Positions 1 through 11,971 of a DNA stretch of 64,000 nt are shown here, in pieces (positions within the stretch are counted from its first letter, which is position 1; the number at the start of each line of letters is the position of its first letter). This DNA is from Corynebacterium atrinae (GTDB lineage Bacteria; Actinomycetota; Actinomycetes; Mycobacteriales; Mycobacteriaceae), in NCBI RefSeq assembly GCF_030408455.1, contig NZ_CP046977.1, forward strand, positions 496,001-560,000, read 5' to 3'. The notes under the pieces are model-generated. The model had not been told where the DNA came from. It ran no database searches and saw nothing but the letters and a program-made list of their open reading frames with translations. Both the position numbers and the translations under genes were made by a program.

Positions 1-197
1 ACATGGTCAAACCAGGTGCCGCCATCCTCGACGTCGGCGTCTCCCGCCTCGACGGCAAACTCGCCGGTGATGTCCACCCCGACGTGTGGGAGGTAGCTGG
101 TTTCGTCTCCCCGAACCCCGGTGGTGTCGGCCCCCTGACCCGCGCGTTCCTCGTGCGCAACGTCGTCGAGAGGGCGGAACTACTCGCCGGTGAATAA
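1..197 (+). CDS. folD: FolD, methylene-THF dehydrogenase/cyclohydrolase (3' end only)
   Basis: This is the C-terminal part of the bifunctional cytosolic enzyme that interconverts 5,10-methylene-THF, 5,10-methenyl-THF and 10-formyl-THF in one-carbon metabolism. About 65 residues are visible. They include the family's C-terminal signature: the GVGPLTRA loop preceded by PNPG, then the helix ending in the stop at 195-197. The 5' end lies outside the window. The stop overlaps the next gene, which begins at a GTG inside the last codons, so the two are probably translationally coupled. Confidence 0.93.
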   Translation, partial: MVKPGAAILDVGVSRLDGKLAGDVHPDVWEVAGFVSPNPGGVGPLTRAFLVRNVVERAELLAGE

Positions 198-519
198 TCC
201 GATGGGAGCCCTCGACAACCCCCACGACCTGGACCTACCCCCCTCCCGCATCCCCCGCGTGGTGCAGTGGGCGGGCATGATCCTCTTCGTCGTGGGGGTC
301 ATCGTCGCTTCCGTATTCGCCGCCACCGAACACTGGCGCCGAGCCACGTTCGTCCTCGGCGCCTCCATGCTGTGGCTGGCCCTGTTGCGCCTGACCTGCG
401 ACTCCCGCGTCCTCGGAGTATTCGCGGTCCGCTCCCGGCGTTTCGACGCCTTCTTTTGCCTCCTCATCGGCGGAACCATGGCCTTCCTATCGGCCTCAGT
501 CGATGCGCTGGAATCCTAA
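190..519 (+). CDS. DUF3017 family small membrane protein
   Basis: This 109-residue actinobacterial protein of unknown function has three hydrophobic segments: about residues 25-45, 53-68 and 88-103. The segments are separated by Arg-rich turns, so it is an integral membrane protein. The GTG at 190 overlaps the folD stop by 8 bp, and an ATG four codons later (202) is an equally good start. DUF3017 proteins are commonly found directly after folD in Corynebacterium. Family assignment rests on overall layout and context. No catalytic motif is visible. Confidence 0.75.
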   Translation: MNNPMGALDNPHDLDLPPSRIPRVVQWAGMILFVVGVIVASVFAATEHWRRATFVLGASMLWLALLRLTCDSRVLGVFAVRSRRFDAFFCLLIGGTMAFLSASVDALES

Positions 520-646
520 TTGCCTAAATGAGTACCTCAGGTTGGCCAGAAAAGGAACTGCTGAGGAGGGGGTCGGGGAGGATTAACAGTGCCGAGTAAC
601 TCTTGTGACCAAGAATAAAGCACGCTAGTGTCATTTATGTCATCTG

Positions 647-686
647 TGCCAGGTATGGCAAGTGCTTCAGTGGCGACCCCCATAAT
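647..686 (+). promoter_or_regulatory. Palindrome and -10-like box upstream of the HTH gene
   Basis: TGCCA-GGTA-TGGCA is a perfect 5-bp inverted repeat at 647-660. It is followed by a -10-like CATAAT at 681-686, and the HTH gene has an AAAGGAG ribosome site at about 701-707. The palindrome lies where the -35 region would be, which suits an autoregulatory operator for the HTH protein. Binding is inferred, not shown. Confidence 0.4.
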
Positions 687-712
687 GTGAAGAGTCGCAA
701 AAAGGAGTGGAA

Positions 713-1111
713 ATGCAGACTTTGCCGACTTCCGCCCTTACTTCTGAAGATCTCGATGAGATTCAAGCCTTCGCGAAGTCCGATGTGTCCTCCAGTGTTC
801 GTGACCTGTTGCTCAGCTTGGTGGCATCTATCCGCGAGGATGAAGACATCATTGCCGTAGGCGAGGATGGGTCAGTCACACCAAACCAAGCTGCCAAAAA
901 GCTCGGGATGAGCCGTACTCACCTGTACAAGCTTCTTGACCGTGGGGATATTGACTTCTACTCTGTCGGGCGCGTTCGGCGCATTCGGATGCGTGACCTG
1001 TTGGAATTCGAGAAGCAACGTGATAGCGACCGACGTGATCTTGCGGAACGATTTGCGCGTCAAAGTGAGACCTCTGCCGGTGCGGACGAAGAAATCGCGA
1101 GACTCCTATAG
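713..1111 (+). CDS. Excisionase-family HTH DNA-binding protein (orphan antitoxin-like)
   Basis: A 132-residue protein with a MerR/excisionase-type winged HTH at about residues 50-100: SVTPNQAAKKLGMSRTHLYK, then a short wing containing SVGRVRRIRM. The N-terminal 45 residues are acidic and helical, and the C-terminus is a charged helix. Proteins of this build are often antitoxins encoded just before a PIN-domain toxin. ATG 713 was chosen because AAAGGAG ends six bases before it; a GTG at 707 is too close. No toxin follows: an ATG touches the stop at 1112 but opens only a 19-codon frame. Standalone regulator or orphaned antitoxin are both possible. Confidence 0.7.
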   Translation: MQTLPTSALTSEDLDEIQAFAKSDVSSSVRDLLLSLVASIREDEDIIAVGEDGSVTPNQAAKKLGMSRTHLYKLLDRGDIDFYSVGRVRRIRMRDLLEFEKQRDSDRRDLAERFARQSETSAGADEEIARLL

Positions 1112-1544
1112 ATGCGAATCTGGGTAGTTCTTCGTTGCCCATCTTGTTTTGCAGAATTCGACCCAAGTTGATGGTGGTTCGTTGTGTGATCGACGGCGGA
1201 CAGTCTCCCCCGGAGATCGTATGACCAGCACCACCACTGGAGCGTCAAACTCTCACATACCACCAGGCCTTCAATTCTTAGCGGGTAGCAAAGTAGTGGG
1301 CTCTCCGGGATGTGATCATCACAAGCAGCCGTTCTTGCTCAATTAGTCGAAATGACAGAAATCTAAAAATAGTTGATACTGCGCATAAGGAAGCAAGTAA
1401 CATCACATAAAAGATGTAAGCGTTGCAACGCCTCGCAGAACCTTTAGTGCAGCCATATCCGTGTCGCGTCATGCCGCCCGGTCCGTACTGATTTCACATC
1501 AAGAGTCGTAGGGCTCGTCACTTATCAAAAGGGCAGGAAAACTC
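1112..1544. other. 433-bp gene-poor gap, visibly AT-richer than neighbours
   Basis: No reading frame here resembles a known protein or has a convincing ribosome site in a plausible position. The half after about 1330 is clearly more AT-rich than the flanking genes. This looks like decayed or acquired DNA. Nothing tRNA-like is visible. The end of the gap must contain the promoter for the gene at 1545. Confidence 0.5.
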
Positions 1545-2279
1545 ATGACTAGCGAGGAACCACAGTACGAGCTCACTGAGATCAAGGCGATCAGGGGTGG
1601 CGAGGCAAAGGCGATCAAGAGTAAGCAGCAGGAAGGTTGGGAATTGGTTTCCCAGGAGCAGGGGCGACTGCGATCCACGTTGGTCTTCCGCCGCCCAAAA
1701 CCAAAGACATCCTGGCGTCTGTGGGCTGCGCTCGGCGGCATGGCCGTAGTGTTGCTAGCCATTGCCTTGATCATGGGGGTGATGGGGGAAGGCGATAGTA
1801 ATAAGCCCAACAACGAATCCGGTTCTGCTTCGAGTTCAGCGGTAGCTATCCCTCAGCCCGAAGAAGAACCTCTTGCCCCTGAACCCGTTGAGATTATCAC
1901 CGTTGAAGACAATGCAGATTTCGCTCAGTTGCTGCAAGTGCGGGACTACTGCAGTGAAACGGTGTCCGATTTTGCTTCCAAGTACGCAGGAAGGACCATT
2001 GCATTTGACGGGTACATCGGCGCGTTGAACAATCATGACGACTACAAAACTCGCTATGACATCCTGATAAATGCAGGGGACTACGATGAGTCGTCCTTCA
2101 GTGGGCCAGAGTTTCAATTCCGAGATGTGAACATCGTCTCAGATTTGAAGCTTACTGGACCCAATATCCCGGACACCTTGGCTGTCAAGGACGCACTTCG
2201 CGTCACCGCGGAGGTGAAAGAGTATGAAGAAAAGTCTTGTCTCCTCCTACTTGAGCCCGTGACCACCGAATTTCGCTAG
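1545..2279 (+). CDS. DUF4839-like membrane-anchored protein
   Basis: A 244-residue protein. Residues 1-50 form a small basic N-terminal domain, residues 60-82 a single transmembrane helix, and residues 85-120 a Ser/Pro/Glu-rich linker. The C-terminal domain (about 130-240) starts at RDYCSETVSDFASKY and contains FDGYIG and the DYKTRYDILINAGDY strand pattern that I associate with DUF4839. Two cysteines (in DYCSE and KSCLL) could form a disulfide if this domain is outside the cell. The N-terminal segment resembles short DUF4177-type modules. Function is unknown. It ends 11 bp before the convergent metX stop. Confidence 0.6.
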   Translation: MTSEEPQYELTEIKAIRGGEAKAIKSKQQEGWELVSQEQGRLRSTLVFRRPKPKTSWRLWAALGGMAVVLLAIALIMGVMGEGDSNKPNNESGSASSSAVAIPQPEEEPLAPEPVEIITVEDNADFAQLLQVRDYCSETVSDFASKYAGRTIAFDGYIGALNNHDDYKTRYDILINAGDYDESSFSGPEFQFRDVNIVSDLKLTGPNIPDTLAVKDALRVTAEVKEYEEKSCLLLLEPVTTEFR

Positions 2280-2290
2280 CCCACACCGTT

Positions 2291-3397
2291 TTAGATGATG
2301 TAGCCATCCTCGTGTTCTTCCTCGGTGAGGACGCTGAGGATGAGGAAGCGGCGAAGGATTCGATCCATTTGTCGGAACTCGGCGAGGAAGGCATCGTGGC
2401 CGACGGGGGAGACGATCCGGGCGATTCCTAGAAGGTTGCCGATGTTGCGGGAGAGGTGTTCCTGCTGGTGGTAGGGGTAGAGGATGTCGGTGTCGACGCC
2501 GACGATCATCGTGGGGACGGTGCACGAGGCGAGTGCTTTGTTGAGGCCTCCTCGCCCGCGGCCGATGTCGTGGCGGTTCATTGCTTCACTGAGGGTGACG
2601 TAGCTGCCGGCGTCGAAGCGCTCGACGAGTTTTTGGCCCTGGTATTGCAGGTAGCTATCTACTCCGAAGCGTTGGGAGGGATCGCGGTAGGGGCCCAGGG
2701 GGTTTTCGTCGGGTTGTGGGCGGGCGCCGAAGCGCTCTTCGAGTTCCTGTTCGCCGCGGTAGGTCAGGTGGGCGATGCGGCGAGCGGCGGCGAGGCCAGC
2801 ATCGGGGGAGGTGCCCGTCTCGTAGAAGTCGCCGCCGTGCCAGTGCGGGTCGCGGACGATGGCGGAGATCTGGGCGGATTGGATGCCGATCTGCCAGGCG
2901 CTGGCGCGGGCGGAGACCGCCATGACGCAGGCGGTGTCAAGCATCTCGGGGAACATCAACGCCCATTCAAGGGTGCGGGCACCGCCCATGGAGCCGCCGA
3001 GGACGGCGTGGACTCGGGTGATGTTGAGGGCGTCGAGAAGCATCTTTTCTGCCGTGACCTGGTCGCGGATGCTGATGGCGGGGAAGCGCGACCCCCAGCG
3101 ACCACCGTCGGGGTGCGGCGATCCGGGGCCGGTGGAGCCTTGACAGCCGCCGATGACGTTGGTGCAGATGATGCACCAGGCATCAGTGTCCAGGGCCTTT
3201 CCCGGGCCAAGCAGCGGGCCCCACCAGTCGGCGACGTTGGTGTCGCCGGTGAGGGCGTGCTCGACGAGGATGAGGTTGTTAGTGTCGTCGTCGTTGATGC
3301 GCAGCGTGCCCCATTGCTGGTAGGCGATGGTGACATCAGGGATGAGCGCACCGGCTTCCGTGGGGAGATCGCCGATGGTGACCTGGTGAAGGGTCAC
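2291..3397 (-). CDS. metX: Homoserine O-acetyltransferase MetX
   Basis: Acetylates L-homoserine with acetyl-CoA, the first committed step of methionine synthesis by direct sulfhydrylation; cytosolic. The 368-residue alpha/beta-hydrolase fold carries the nucleophile elbow GGSMGG (Ser136), Asp304 in GVDTDILYP and His334 in PVGHDAF as a catalytic triad. It also has the conserved NVIGG and STGPGS segments. The GTG start overlaps the metY stop as GTGA, so translation is coupled in a metY-metX operon. Length and sequence closely match corynebacterial MetX. Confidence 0.95.
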   Translation of the reverse strand: MTLHQVTIGDLPTEAGALIPDVTIAYQQWGTLRINDDDTNNLILVEHALTGDTNVADWWGPLLGPGKALDTDAWCIICTNVIGGCQGSTGPGSPHPDGGRWGSRFPAISIRDQVTAEKMLLDALNITRVHAVLGGSMGGARTLEWALMFPEMLDTACVMAVSARASAWQIGIQSAQISAIVRDPHWHGGDFYETGTSPDAGLAAARRIAHLTYRGEQELEERFGARPQPDENPLGPYRDPSQRFGVDSYLQYQGQKLVERFDAGSYVTLSEAMNRHDIGRGRGGLNKALASCTVPTMIVGVDTDILYPYHQQEHLSRNIGNLLGIARIVSPVGHDAFLAEFRQMDRILRRFLILSVLTEEEHEDGYII

Positions 3398-4701
3398 GAG
3401 CTTACCGCCTGGAAACCGCGCTCGAGGTCGGCGAGGATGTCATCGATGTTTTCGATGCCCACGGACAGGCGCACGGTGGCCTGGCTGACTCCGGCGCGCT
3501 TGAGCCCGGCGGCGTCGGATTGGGAGTGGGTGGTGGTCGCGGGGTGGACGACGAGGGAGCGGACGTCGCCGACGTTGGCGAGGTTGGAGTGCAGCTTGAG
3601 GGCGTCGATGAACGCCCAGGCGCGGGTGTGGTCATCAGTCGGGCCGGTGAGGTCGAAGCTGAGCACCGAGCCGGTGTGGGTGAGGCCGAGCTTTTCCTTG
3701 ACTGCGAACCACGGGGAGGTTTCCAGGCCGGCGTAGTTGACCGAGGCGACCTGCGGGTGAGTGGACAAGAACTTTGCGACGGCCGCGGCGTTGCTGTTGT
3801 GGCGCTCCACCCGGAGAGAGAGGGTGTCTAGACCCTGCAGGGTCGTCCACGCATTGAAGGCGGACAGGGCCGCGCCGGTGTCGCGCAGCAAGCCCACCCG
3901 GGCCTTGAGGCCGAACGCGGCCGGGCCGAGATCCACGTAGCGGAGTCCGTGGTAGGCGGGGTCCGGGGTAGTGAACTGCTCGAATGTGGACCAGTCGAAG
4001 GTGCCGCCGTCGATGAGGATGCCACCGAGGGCGGAGCCGTTGCCGGTGTAGAACTTGGTCAAGGAGGCGACGACGATGTCGGCACCGAGCTCCAGCGGGC
4101 GGACCAGGGCCGCGGTGGCCAGGGTGTTGTCGACGATGAGCGGAACTTGGTTGGCGTGGGCCACCTCCGCGACGGCCGGGATATCGAGGACGTCGGCGAT
4201 GGGGTTGCCAAAGGTCTCGGCGAAGAATGCGCGGGTATTCGGGCGGACGGCGGCCTGCCAGGAGGCTGGATCGTCGGGATTCTCTACAAAGCTGACCTCG
4301 ATGCCCAGGCGCTTGAGCGTGACCTGGAAGAGGGTCTCTGTGCCGCCGTAGAGGCGAGGGGAGGCCACGATGTGGTCGCCCGCACCTGCGAGGTTAAGGA
4401 TCGCGGCGGTCTCCGCGGCCTGGCCGGACGCGAACGCCACAGCGTGCACACCGCCTTCGAGGGACGCCAAGCGGTTTTCCAAGGCCTCCACCGTCGGGTT
4501 GGTGAGGCGGGAATACACCGGGCCGAGGTCTTCTAGGGCGAAACGCTGCTTGGCGTGCTCGGCGGATTCGAAGACATAAGAGGAGGTGAGGTGGATCGGC
4601 TGGTTGCGTGAACGGTTATCGGCGTCCAGCGTGGATCCGGCGTGGATAGCCCGGGTATCAAATGCCCACTCGGCGGCTTGGGTGTTGTCGTACTTGGTCA
4701 T
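3394..4701 (-). CDS. metY: O-acetylhomoserine sulfhydrylase MetY
   Basis: PLP enzyme that makes homocysteine from O-acetylhomoserine and sulfide, using the MetX product. It is a Cys/Met-metabolism-family aminotransferase-fold protein of 435 residues. The PLP lysine lies in ASLTKFYTGN, and the N-terminal FDTRAIHAG motif is typical. I chose ATG 4701 because GAAGGAA sits eight bases upstream; an upstream in-frame start (4728) lacks a ribosome site and adds nine non-conserved residues. It is first gene of the metY-metX operon, with a possible McbR operator 45 bp upstream. Confidence 0.95.
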   Translation of the reverse strand: MTKYDNTQAAEWAFDTRAIHAGSTLDADNRSRNQPIHLTSSYVFESAEHAKQRFALEDLGPVYSRLTNPTVEALENRLASLEGGVHAVAFASGQAAETAAILNLAGAGDHIVASPRLYGGTETLFQVTLKRLGIEVSFVENPDDPASWQAAVRPNTRAFFAETFGNPIADVLDIPAVAEVAHANQVPLIVDNTLATAALVRPLELGADIVVASLTKFYTGNGSALGGILIDGGTFDWSTFEQFTTPDPAYHGLRYVDLGPAAFGLKARVGLLRDTGAALSAFNAWTTLQGLDTLSLRVERHNSNAAAVAKFLSTHPQVASVNYAGLETSPWFAVKEKLGLTHTGSVLSFDLTGPTDDHTRAWAFIDALKLHSNLANVGDVRSLVVHPATTTHSQSDAAGLKRAGVSQATVRLSVGIENIDDILADLERGFQAVSS

Positions 4702-4745
4702 GGTGTGCTTCCTTCGGGTTGGTTGCAATCACCCTACGCGGCAAA

Positions 4746-4761
4746 CAAACCGAGCTGTCTA
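4746..4761 (-). promoter_or_regulatory. Possible McbR operator upstream of metY
   Basis: Read on the minus strand this is TAGAC-AGCTCG-GTTTG. The C. glutamicum methionine/cysteine repressor McbR binds TAGAC-N6-GTCTA; the left half is exact and the right half matches three of five positions. Its place 45-60 bp upstream of the metY start fits. One half-site is weak, so this is tentative. Confidence 0.35.
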
Positions 4762-4798
4762 GAATTCTCGGAAACGCCCAGGCCACCGTATGAATAAA

Positions 4799-4822
4799 AA
4801 AGGCGCCCCGAAGGGCGCCTTT
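4799..4822 (-). terminator. Rho-independent terminator of icd
   Basis: A perfect 10-bp stem AAAGGCGCCC / GGGCGCCTTT with a four-base loop lies 12 bp beyond the icd stop. On the minus strand it is followed directly by a run of T (TTTTTTATT), the layout of an intrinsic terminator for icd. It also isolates metY from icd transcription. Confidence 0.85.
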
Positions 4823-4833
4823 CTTGGTGTGAT

Positions 4834-8805
<3,972 letters not shown>

Positions 8806-8809
<4 letters not shown>

Positions 8810-9828
8810 GAGGCACCTCCGGTGCGCTGGGAACGAATGAGCAGGACGATGAGGTACGGCGCGCCGAGGATGCCGGTGATGACGCCAACCGGGTAACGGG
8901 TACCCAAGGCGAACTGGCCCAGCAGGTCCGCCCCGAGGACGAGCAGCGCGCCAACGAGCGCGGCAGCCGCGACGGGGGAGGAACCCGATCGTGTCAGGCG
9001 CATGGCAATGGGGCCCGACATGAACGCGACGAACGCGATCGGGCCGCACGCGGCGGTAGCGACGGCGATGAGGGCGACGGCGGCGACGATGATGGTGATG
9101 CGGGTGGCCTTCACCGGGATACCCAGCGCAGACGCTAGGTCATCGCCCATGCGCATGACGGAGAGGCGGTGGCTGAGCACCACAATGAGGGGGATCATCA
9201 GCCCGGCAGTGATTGCCACCGGCACCACCCACGTCCAACTGGCGGCGTTGAAGGAACCGGTGAGCCAGCGCGTGGCCGTGGGCAGATCCCACGCCGCGGC
9301 GCGGGAGAGCGTGTACGTGACCACCGATTGGAGCAGGGCCGCGATGCCAATGCCGATGAGGATAAGCCGGGTGCCCGCGAAGCCGCCGCGCAGTGACAGG
9401 GCATAGATGAGACCGGCCACCAGCAGGGACGCCACGAGTGCCAGGAGGGAAACCGTCGCCTGGCTGAGGTGGAAGAAGACAATGCCCACGACACCCGCCG
9501 CGCCCGCCCCGGACGAGATACCGATGATGTCCGGGGAAGCGAGCTGATTGCGCAACATTGTTTGGAACACCACGCCGGAGACTCCGAAGGACGCGCCCGC
9601 GACGACGGCGAGCGCAGTGCGGGGCAGTCGCAGTTCGCCAACGGTGTAGGACGCGCCGGGCACGCGCTCGCCGAGGATGACGGCGATGACATCGCCTGGG
9701 GGATAGAAGGTCTCACCGACCATGAGGGCGGTGGCGACGAGGCACGCGAGGATGAGGCTGAGAACGCTAATGGTGAGGAGGTGGGAGCGTCGGTGGGCGG
9801 CGCGGCTAGCGCGAACGGCAGTGGTCAT
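8806..9828 (-). CDS. FecCD-family iron-siderophore ABC permease (second)
   Basis: A 340-residue inner-membrane permease of the FecCD/BtuC type, with about nine to ten hydrophobic helices. It carries the conserved ISSGAGAAG loop, a G-x-V-F-Q-T segment near residue 88, and the HRLSVMRMGDDLASALG coupling helix that contacts the ATPase. It should pair with the permease encoded directly upstream. Starts and stops overlap both neighbours (ATGA at 9825-9828 and at 8806-8809), showing tight translational coupling. The coding frame is intact although its partner ATPase gene is broken. Confidence 0.92.
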
Positions 9829-10826
9829 AGTTCGCGGGCCTTCGTTCGGCGGACGATCCAGATGAACAATGGAGCGCCAATGATGGGGGTGAGCACCGCC
9901 ACCGCAACCTCACTGGGGCGGTTGACCACCCGGCCGAGGGTATCTGCGCCGACGAGCAGGATCGCGCCCGCCAACGCCGTGATTGGCATGAGCCAGCGGT
10001 GATCGGTACCCACGAGCAGCCGGCACAGGTGCGGGATGATGAGCCCGACGAAGCCGATGGGCCCGGCCAAGGCGGTGGACACTCCGCAGAGGGTGACGGC
10101 TCCCACGGTGGAAACTAGGCGCGTGGTTCCTGTGCGGGCGCCGAGGCCGGTGGCGATGTCATCGCCGAGCGCGAGGGCGTTGAGGCCCGTCGCGCTGCCC
10201 CAACACAACAGAACACCGACGATGAGGAAGGGAGCGGCCAGGGCCATCTGCTCGAGGTCTGCGCCACCGACGTTTCCGATCTGCCAAAACCGGAACTGGT
10301 TTATCACGTCCACGCGGGGGAGGAGGATGGCGCTGACCAGTGAGCTGGCGGCGGCAGCCGTCGCGGCACCCGCGAGGGCGAGCGTGAGCGGCGTGGCCCC
10401 GGCCCCTCCGAGCGATCCCACGGTGTAGACGAAGATGGCGGCGACGGCGGAGCCGATGATGGCGACGAAGAATGTTGCTATCTGGTTGCTCAGCCCGAAA
10501 AACGCGATGCCGATGACCACGGCCAGCGCCGCGCCAGCGAGGACGCCGAAGATGCCGGGGTCGGCGAGGGGGTTGCGCGTGATGGCCTGCATGGTGGTGC
10601 CCGATACCGCCAATGCGGCCCCGATGATCATCGCGAGGATGGTACGCGGAATCCTCTGGTACGCGGCTGCTTGATCGACGGTGTCGGTGTGGCCCTGGAG
10701 AGCGGCCCAGACATCGGCGAAGGAAATATCGCGCATGCCGAAGGCCACCGAGGCCACACCCATCGCGCACAGTCCGAGGACGAGCGCGAGGGTGAAGAGG
10801 AGGCGGCGCGGGTGTGAACGGTCCAA
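9825..10826 (-). CDS. FecCD-family iron-siderophore ABC permease (first)
   Basis: A 333-residue polytopic FecCD permease: an N-terminal helix, the GTTMQAITRNPLADPGIFG motif (about residues 85-103), and the LGDDIATGLG cytoplasmic coupling segment. Its start appears to be TTG (complement of 10824-10826), with a weak GAAG upstream and no better start nearby. It follows the binding-protein stop by only four bases. It should form a heterodimeric channel with the next permease for ferric-siderophore import. Confidence 0.92.
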   Translation of the reverse strand: MDRSHPRRLLFTLALVLGLCAMGVASVAFGMRDISFADVWAALQGHTDTVDQAAAYQRIPRTILAMIIGAALAVSGTTMQAITRNPLADPGIFGVLAGAALAVVIGIAFFGLSNQIATFFVAIIGSAVAAIFVYTVGSLGGAGATPLTLALAGAATAAAASSLVSAILLPRVDVINQFRFWQIGNVGGADLEQMALAAPFLIVGVLLCWGSATGLNALALGDDIATGLGARTGTTRLVSTVGAVTLCGVSTALAGPIGFVGLIIPHLCRLLVGTDHRWLMPITALAGAILLVGADTLGRVVNRPSEVAVAVLTPIIGAPLFIWIVRRTKAREL

Positions 10827-10830
10827 GGGT

Positions 10831-11874
10831 TTACTTCAGGGTGTCGTTGAGCAGCGAGAAGTAGTCCTGGATGCCCCACGGGATGGACAGCGGTGAAGGG
10901 TTCGCGGAGGCCGCGAGGGGGCCGTTGCCCAGGAATGCGACATGGCCATCGCGGATCGCGGGGATGCGGCCGAGTAGGGGATGGGCCTGTAGCTCGGCCA
11001 GGGTCTTGGCGTTCTCCGCCGGATCATCGGAGCCGTAGGAGATGATGAGGGTGACGTCATTGAAGGCTTCGACATCCTCGGCGGAGCGCTCGATCCAGAA
11101 GCTCTCGGCCTGCCCGCTTTCGTCCTGGACTACCTGGGGCACGCCGATTCCGGCGTCGGCGAGGAAGCCCGCGCGCGGGTCCTTGGTGCCGTAGAAACCG
11201 ATTTTCGAGTAGTCATTCTGGCCACCGAACGCGGTGAACAGGACCTTCGCCTCCTTGAGGTCGGGGAACTGTTTGAGGGTATCGGCGACCTCGGTATCCA
11301 GGGTGGTGTTGAGCTCTGTGCCCTGATCTTCCATGCCGAGGCCGGCGGCGTCGAGAGTGATCATCTCTCCCAGTGAGGTGCCCCACGGGATGCCCGGGTA
11401 GGCGACGACGGGGGCGATCTTGGACAGTTTGTCGTAATCATCTTGGGTGATGCCGGAGTACGCGGCAAGGATGACGTCGGGCTGAGTGTCGGCGATCTGC
11501 TCGAAGGGAATGGAATCGGTCTCGTCGAACAGCACCGGCGTGTCGCCGCCCAGTTCCTCGAGCTTCTCCTCGACCCAGGGGAGGATACCGTCTCCGTCAT
11601 CGTCGCCGAAGGTGGCCTTGGACATGCCGACGGGGACCACATCGAGCGACAGGGGTACCTCGTTGTTGGCCCAGCCCACCGTGGCCAAGCGCTGCGGCTG
11701 GGAATCGATGGTGGTGGAGCCGAAGGCGTGGTCCACGGTGACGGGGAACTCACCCGAGGTGGCGGTGGTCTTGGCGTCGGCATTCTCCGAGGAGGAGGTG
11801 GACTCCGACGCGGAGCCGCATGCTGCCAGAGTGAGGGCAGAGGCGACGATGATGACTGGAATGGCTGCGCGCAC
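10831..11874 (-). CDS. Iron-siderophore ABC transporter binding lipoprotein (Irp1-like)
   Basis: Cell-surface substrate-binding protein of the FecB/FepB type. The 347-residue frame begins at GTG 11874, preceded by AAAGGGG. A longer frame from a TTG at 11913 lacks a ribosome site and spoils the signal peptide. Residues 1-19 are a lipoprotein signal with lipobox TLAAC (Cys19). A Ser/Thr linker follows, then the type III periplasmic-binding fold with PQRLATVGW and IADTQPDVIL. It is first gene of the iron operon, under a DtxR-box-like element, matching the DtxR-controlled irp1 arrangement known in corynebacteria. Confidence 0.92.
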   Translation of the reverse strand: MRAAIPVIIVASALTLAACGSASESTSSSENADAKTTATSGEFPVTVDHAFGSTTIDSQPQRLATVGWANNEVPLSLDVVPVGMSKATFGDDDGDGILPWVEEKLEELGGDTPVLFDETDSIPFEQIADTQPDVILAAYSGITQDDYDKLSKIAPVVAYPGIPWGTSLGEMITLDAAGLGMEDQGTELNTTLDTEVADTLKQFPDLKEAKVLFTAFGGQNDYSKIGFYGTKDPRAGFLADAGIGVPQVVQDESGQAESFWIERSAEDVEAFNDVTLIISYGSDDPAENAKTLAELQAHPLLGRIPAIRDGHVAFLGNGPLAASANPSPLSIPWGIQDYFSLLNDTLK

Positions 11875-11895
11875 GGCGCCCCTTTCATAGCGGGG

Positions 11896-11934
11896 ATAGG
11901 TAAGGCTAGGCAAAGATAGTATGACCTTACCTAG
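11896..11934 (-). promoter_or_regulatory. DtxR-box-like element(s) for the iron-uptake operon
   Basis: The 19-mer at 11896-11914 (ATAGGTAAGGCTAGGCAAA) matches the DtxR consensus TWAGGTWAGSCTWACCTWA at 15 of 19 positions. A second overlapping-phase candidate at 11916-11934 has an almost perfect right half (CCTTACCTAG, 9 of 10) but a poor left half. They lie 22-60 bp upstream of the binding-protein start, where iron-loaded DtxR would block transcription. Confidence 0.7.
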
Positions 11935-11971
11935 TTTTGGAAGATTTCAAGAACGGGTATGGTGACGCCCC

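Noticed and set aside
1112..1224. Possible PIN-domain toxin remnant after the HTH gene
   Set aside because: The only short frames (19 codons from 1112, 17 from 1171) show no acidic PIN signature; I could not support a pseudogene call.
2456..3736. 426-codon plus-strand frame over metX/metY
   Set aside because: It is antisense to two well-conserved genes, and its Gly/Val/Asp-rich composition is the usual shadow of high-GC coding DNA.
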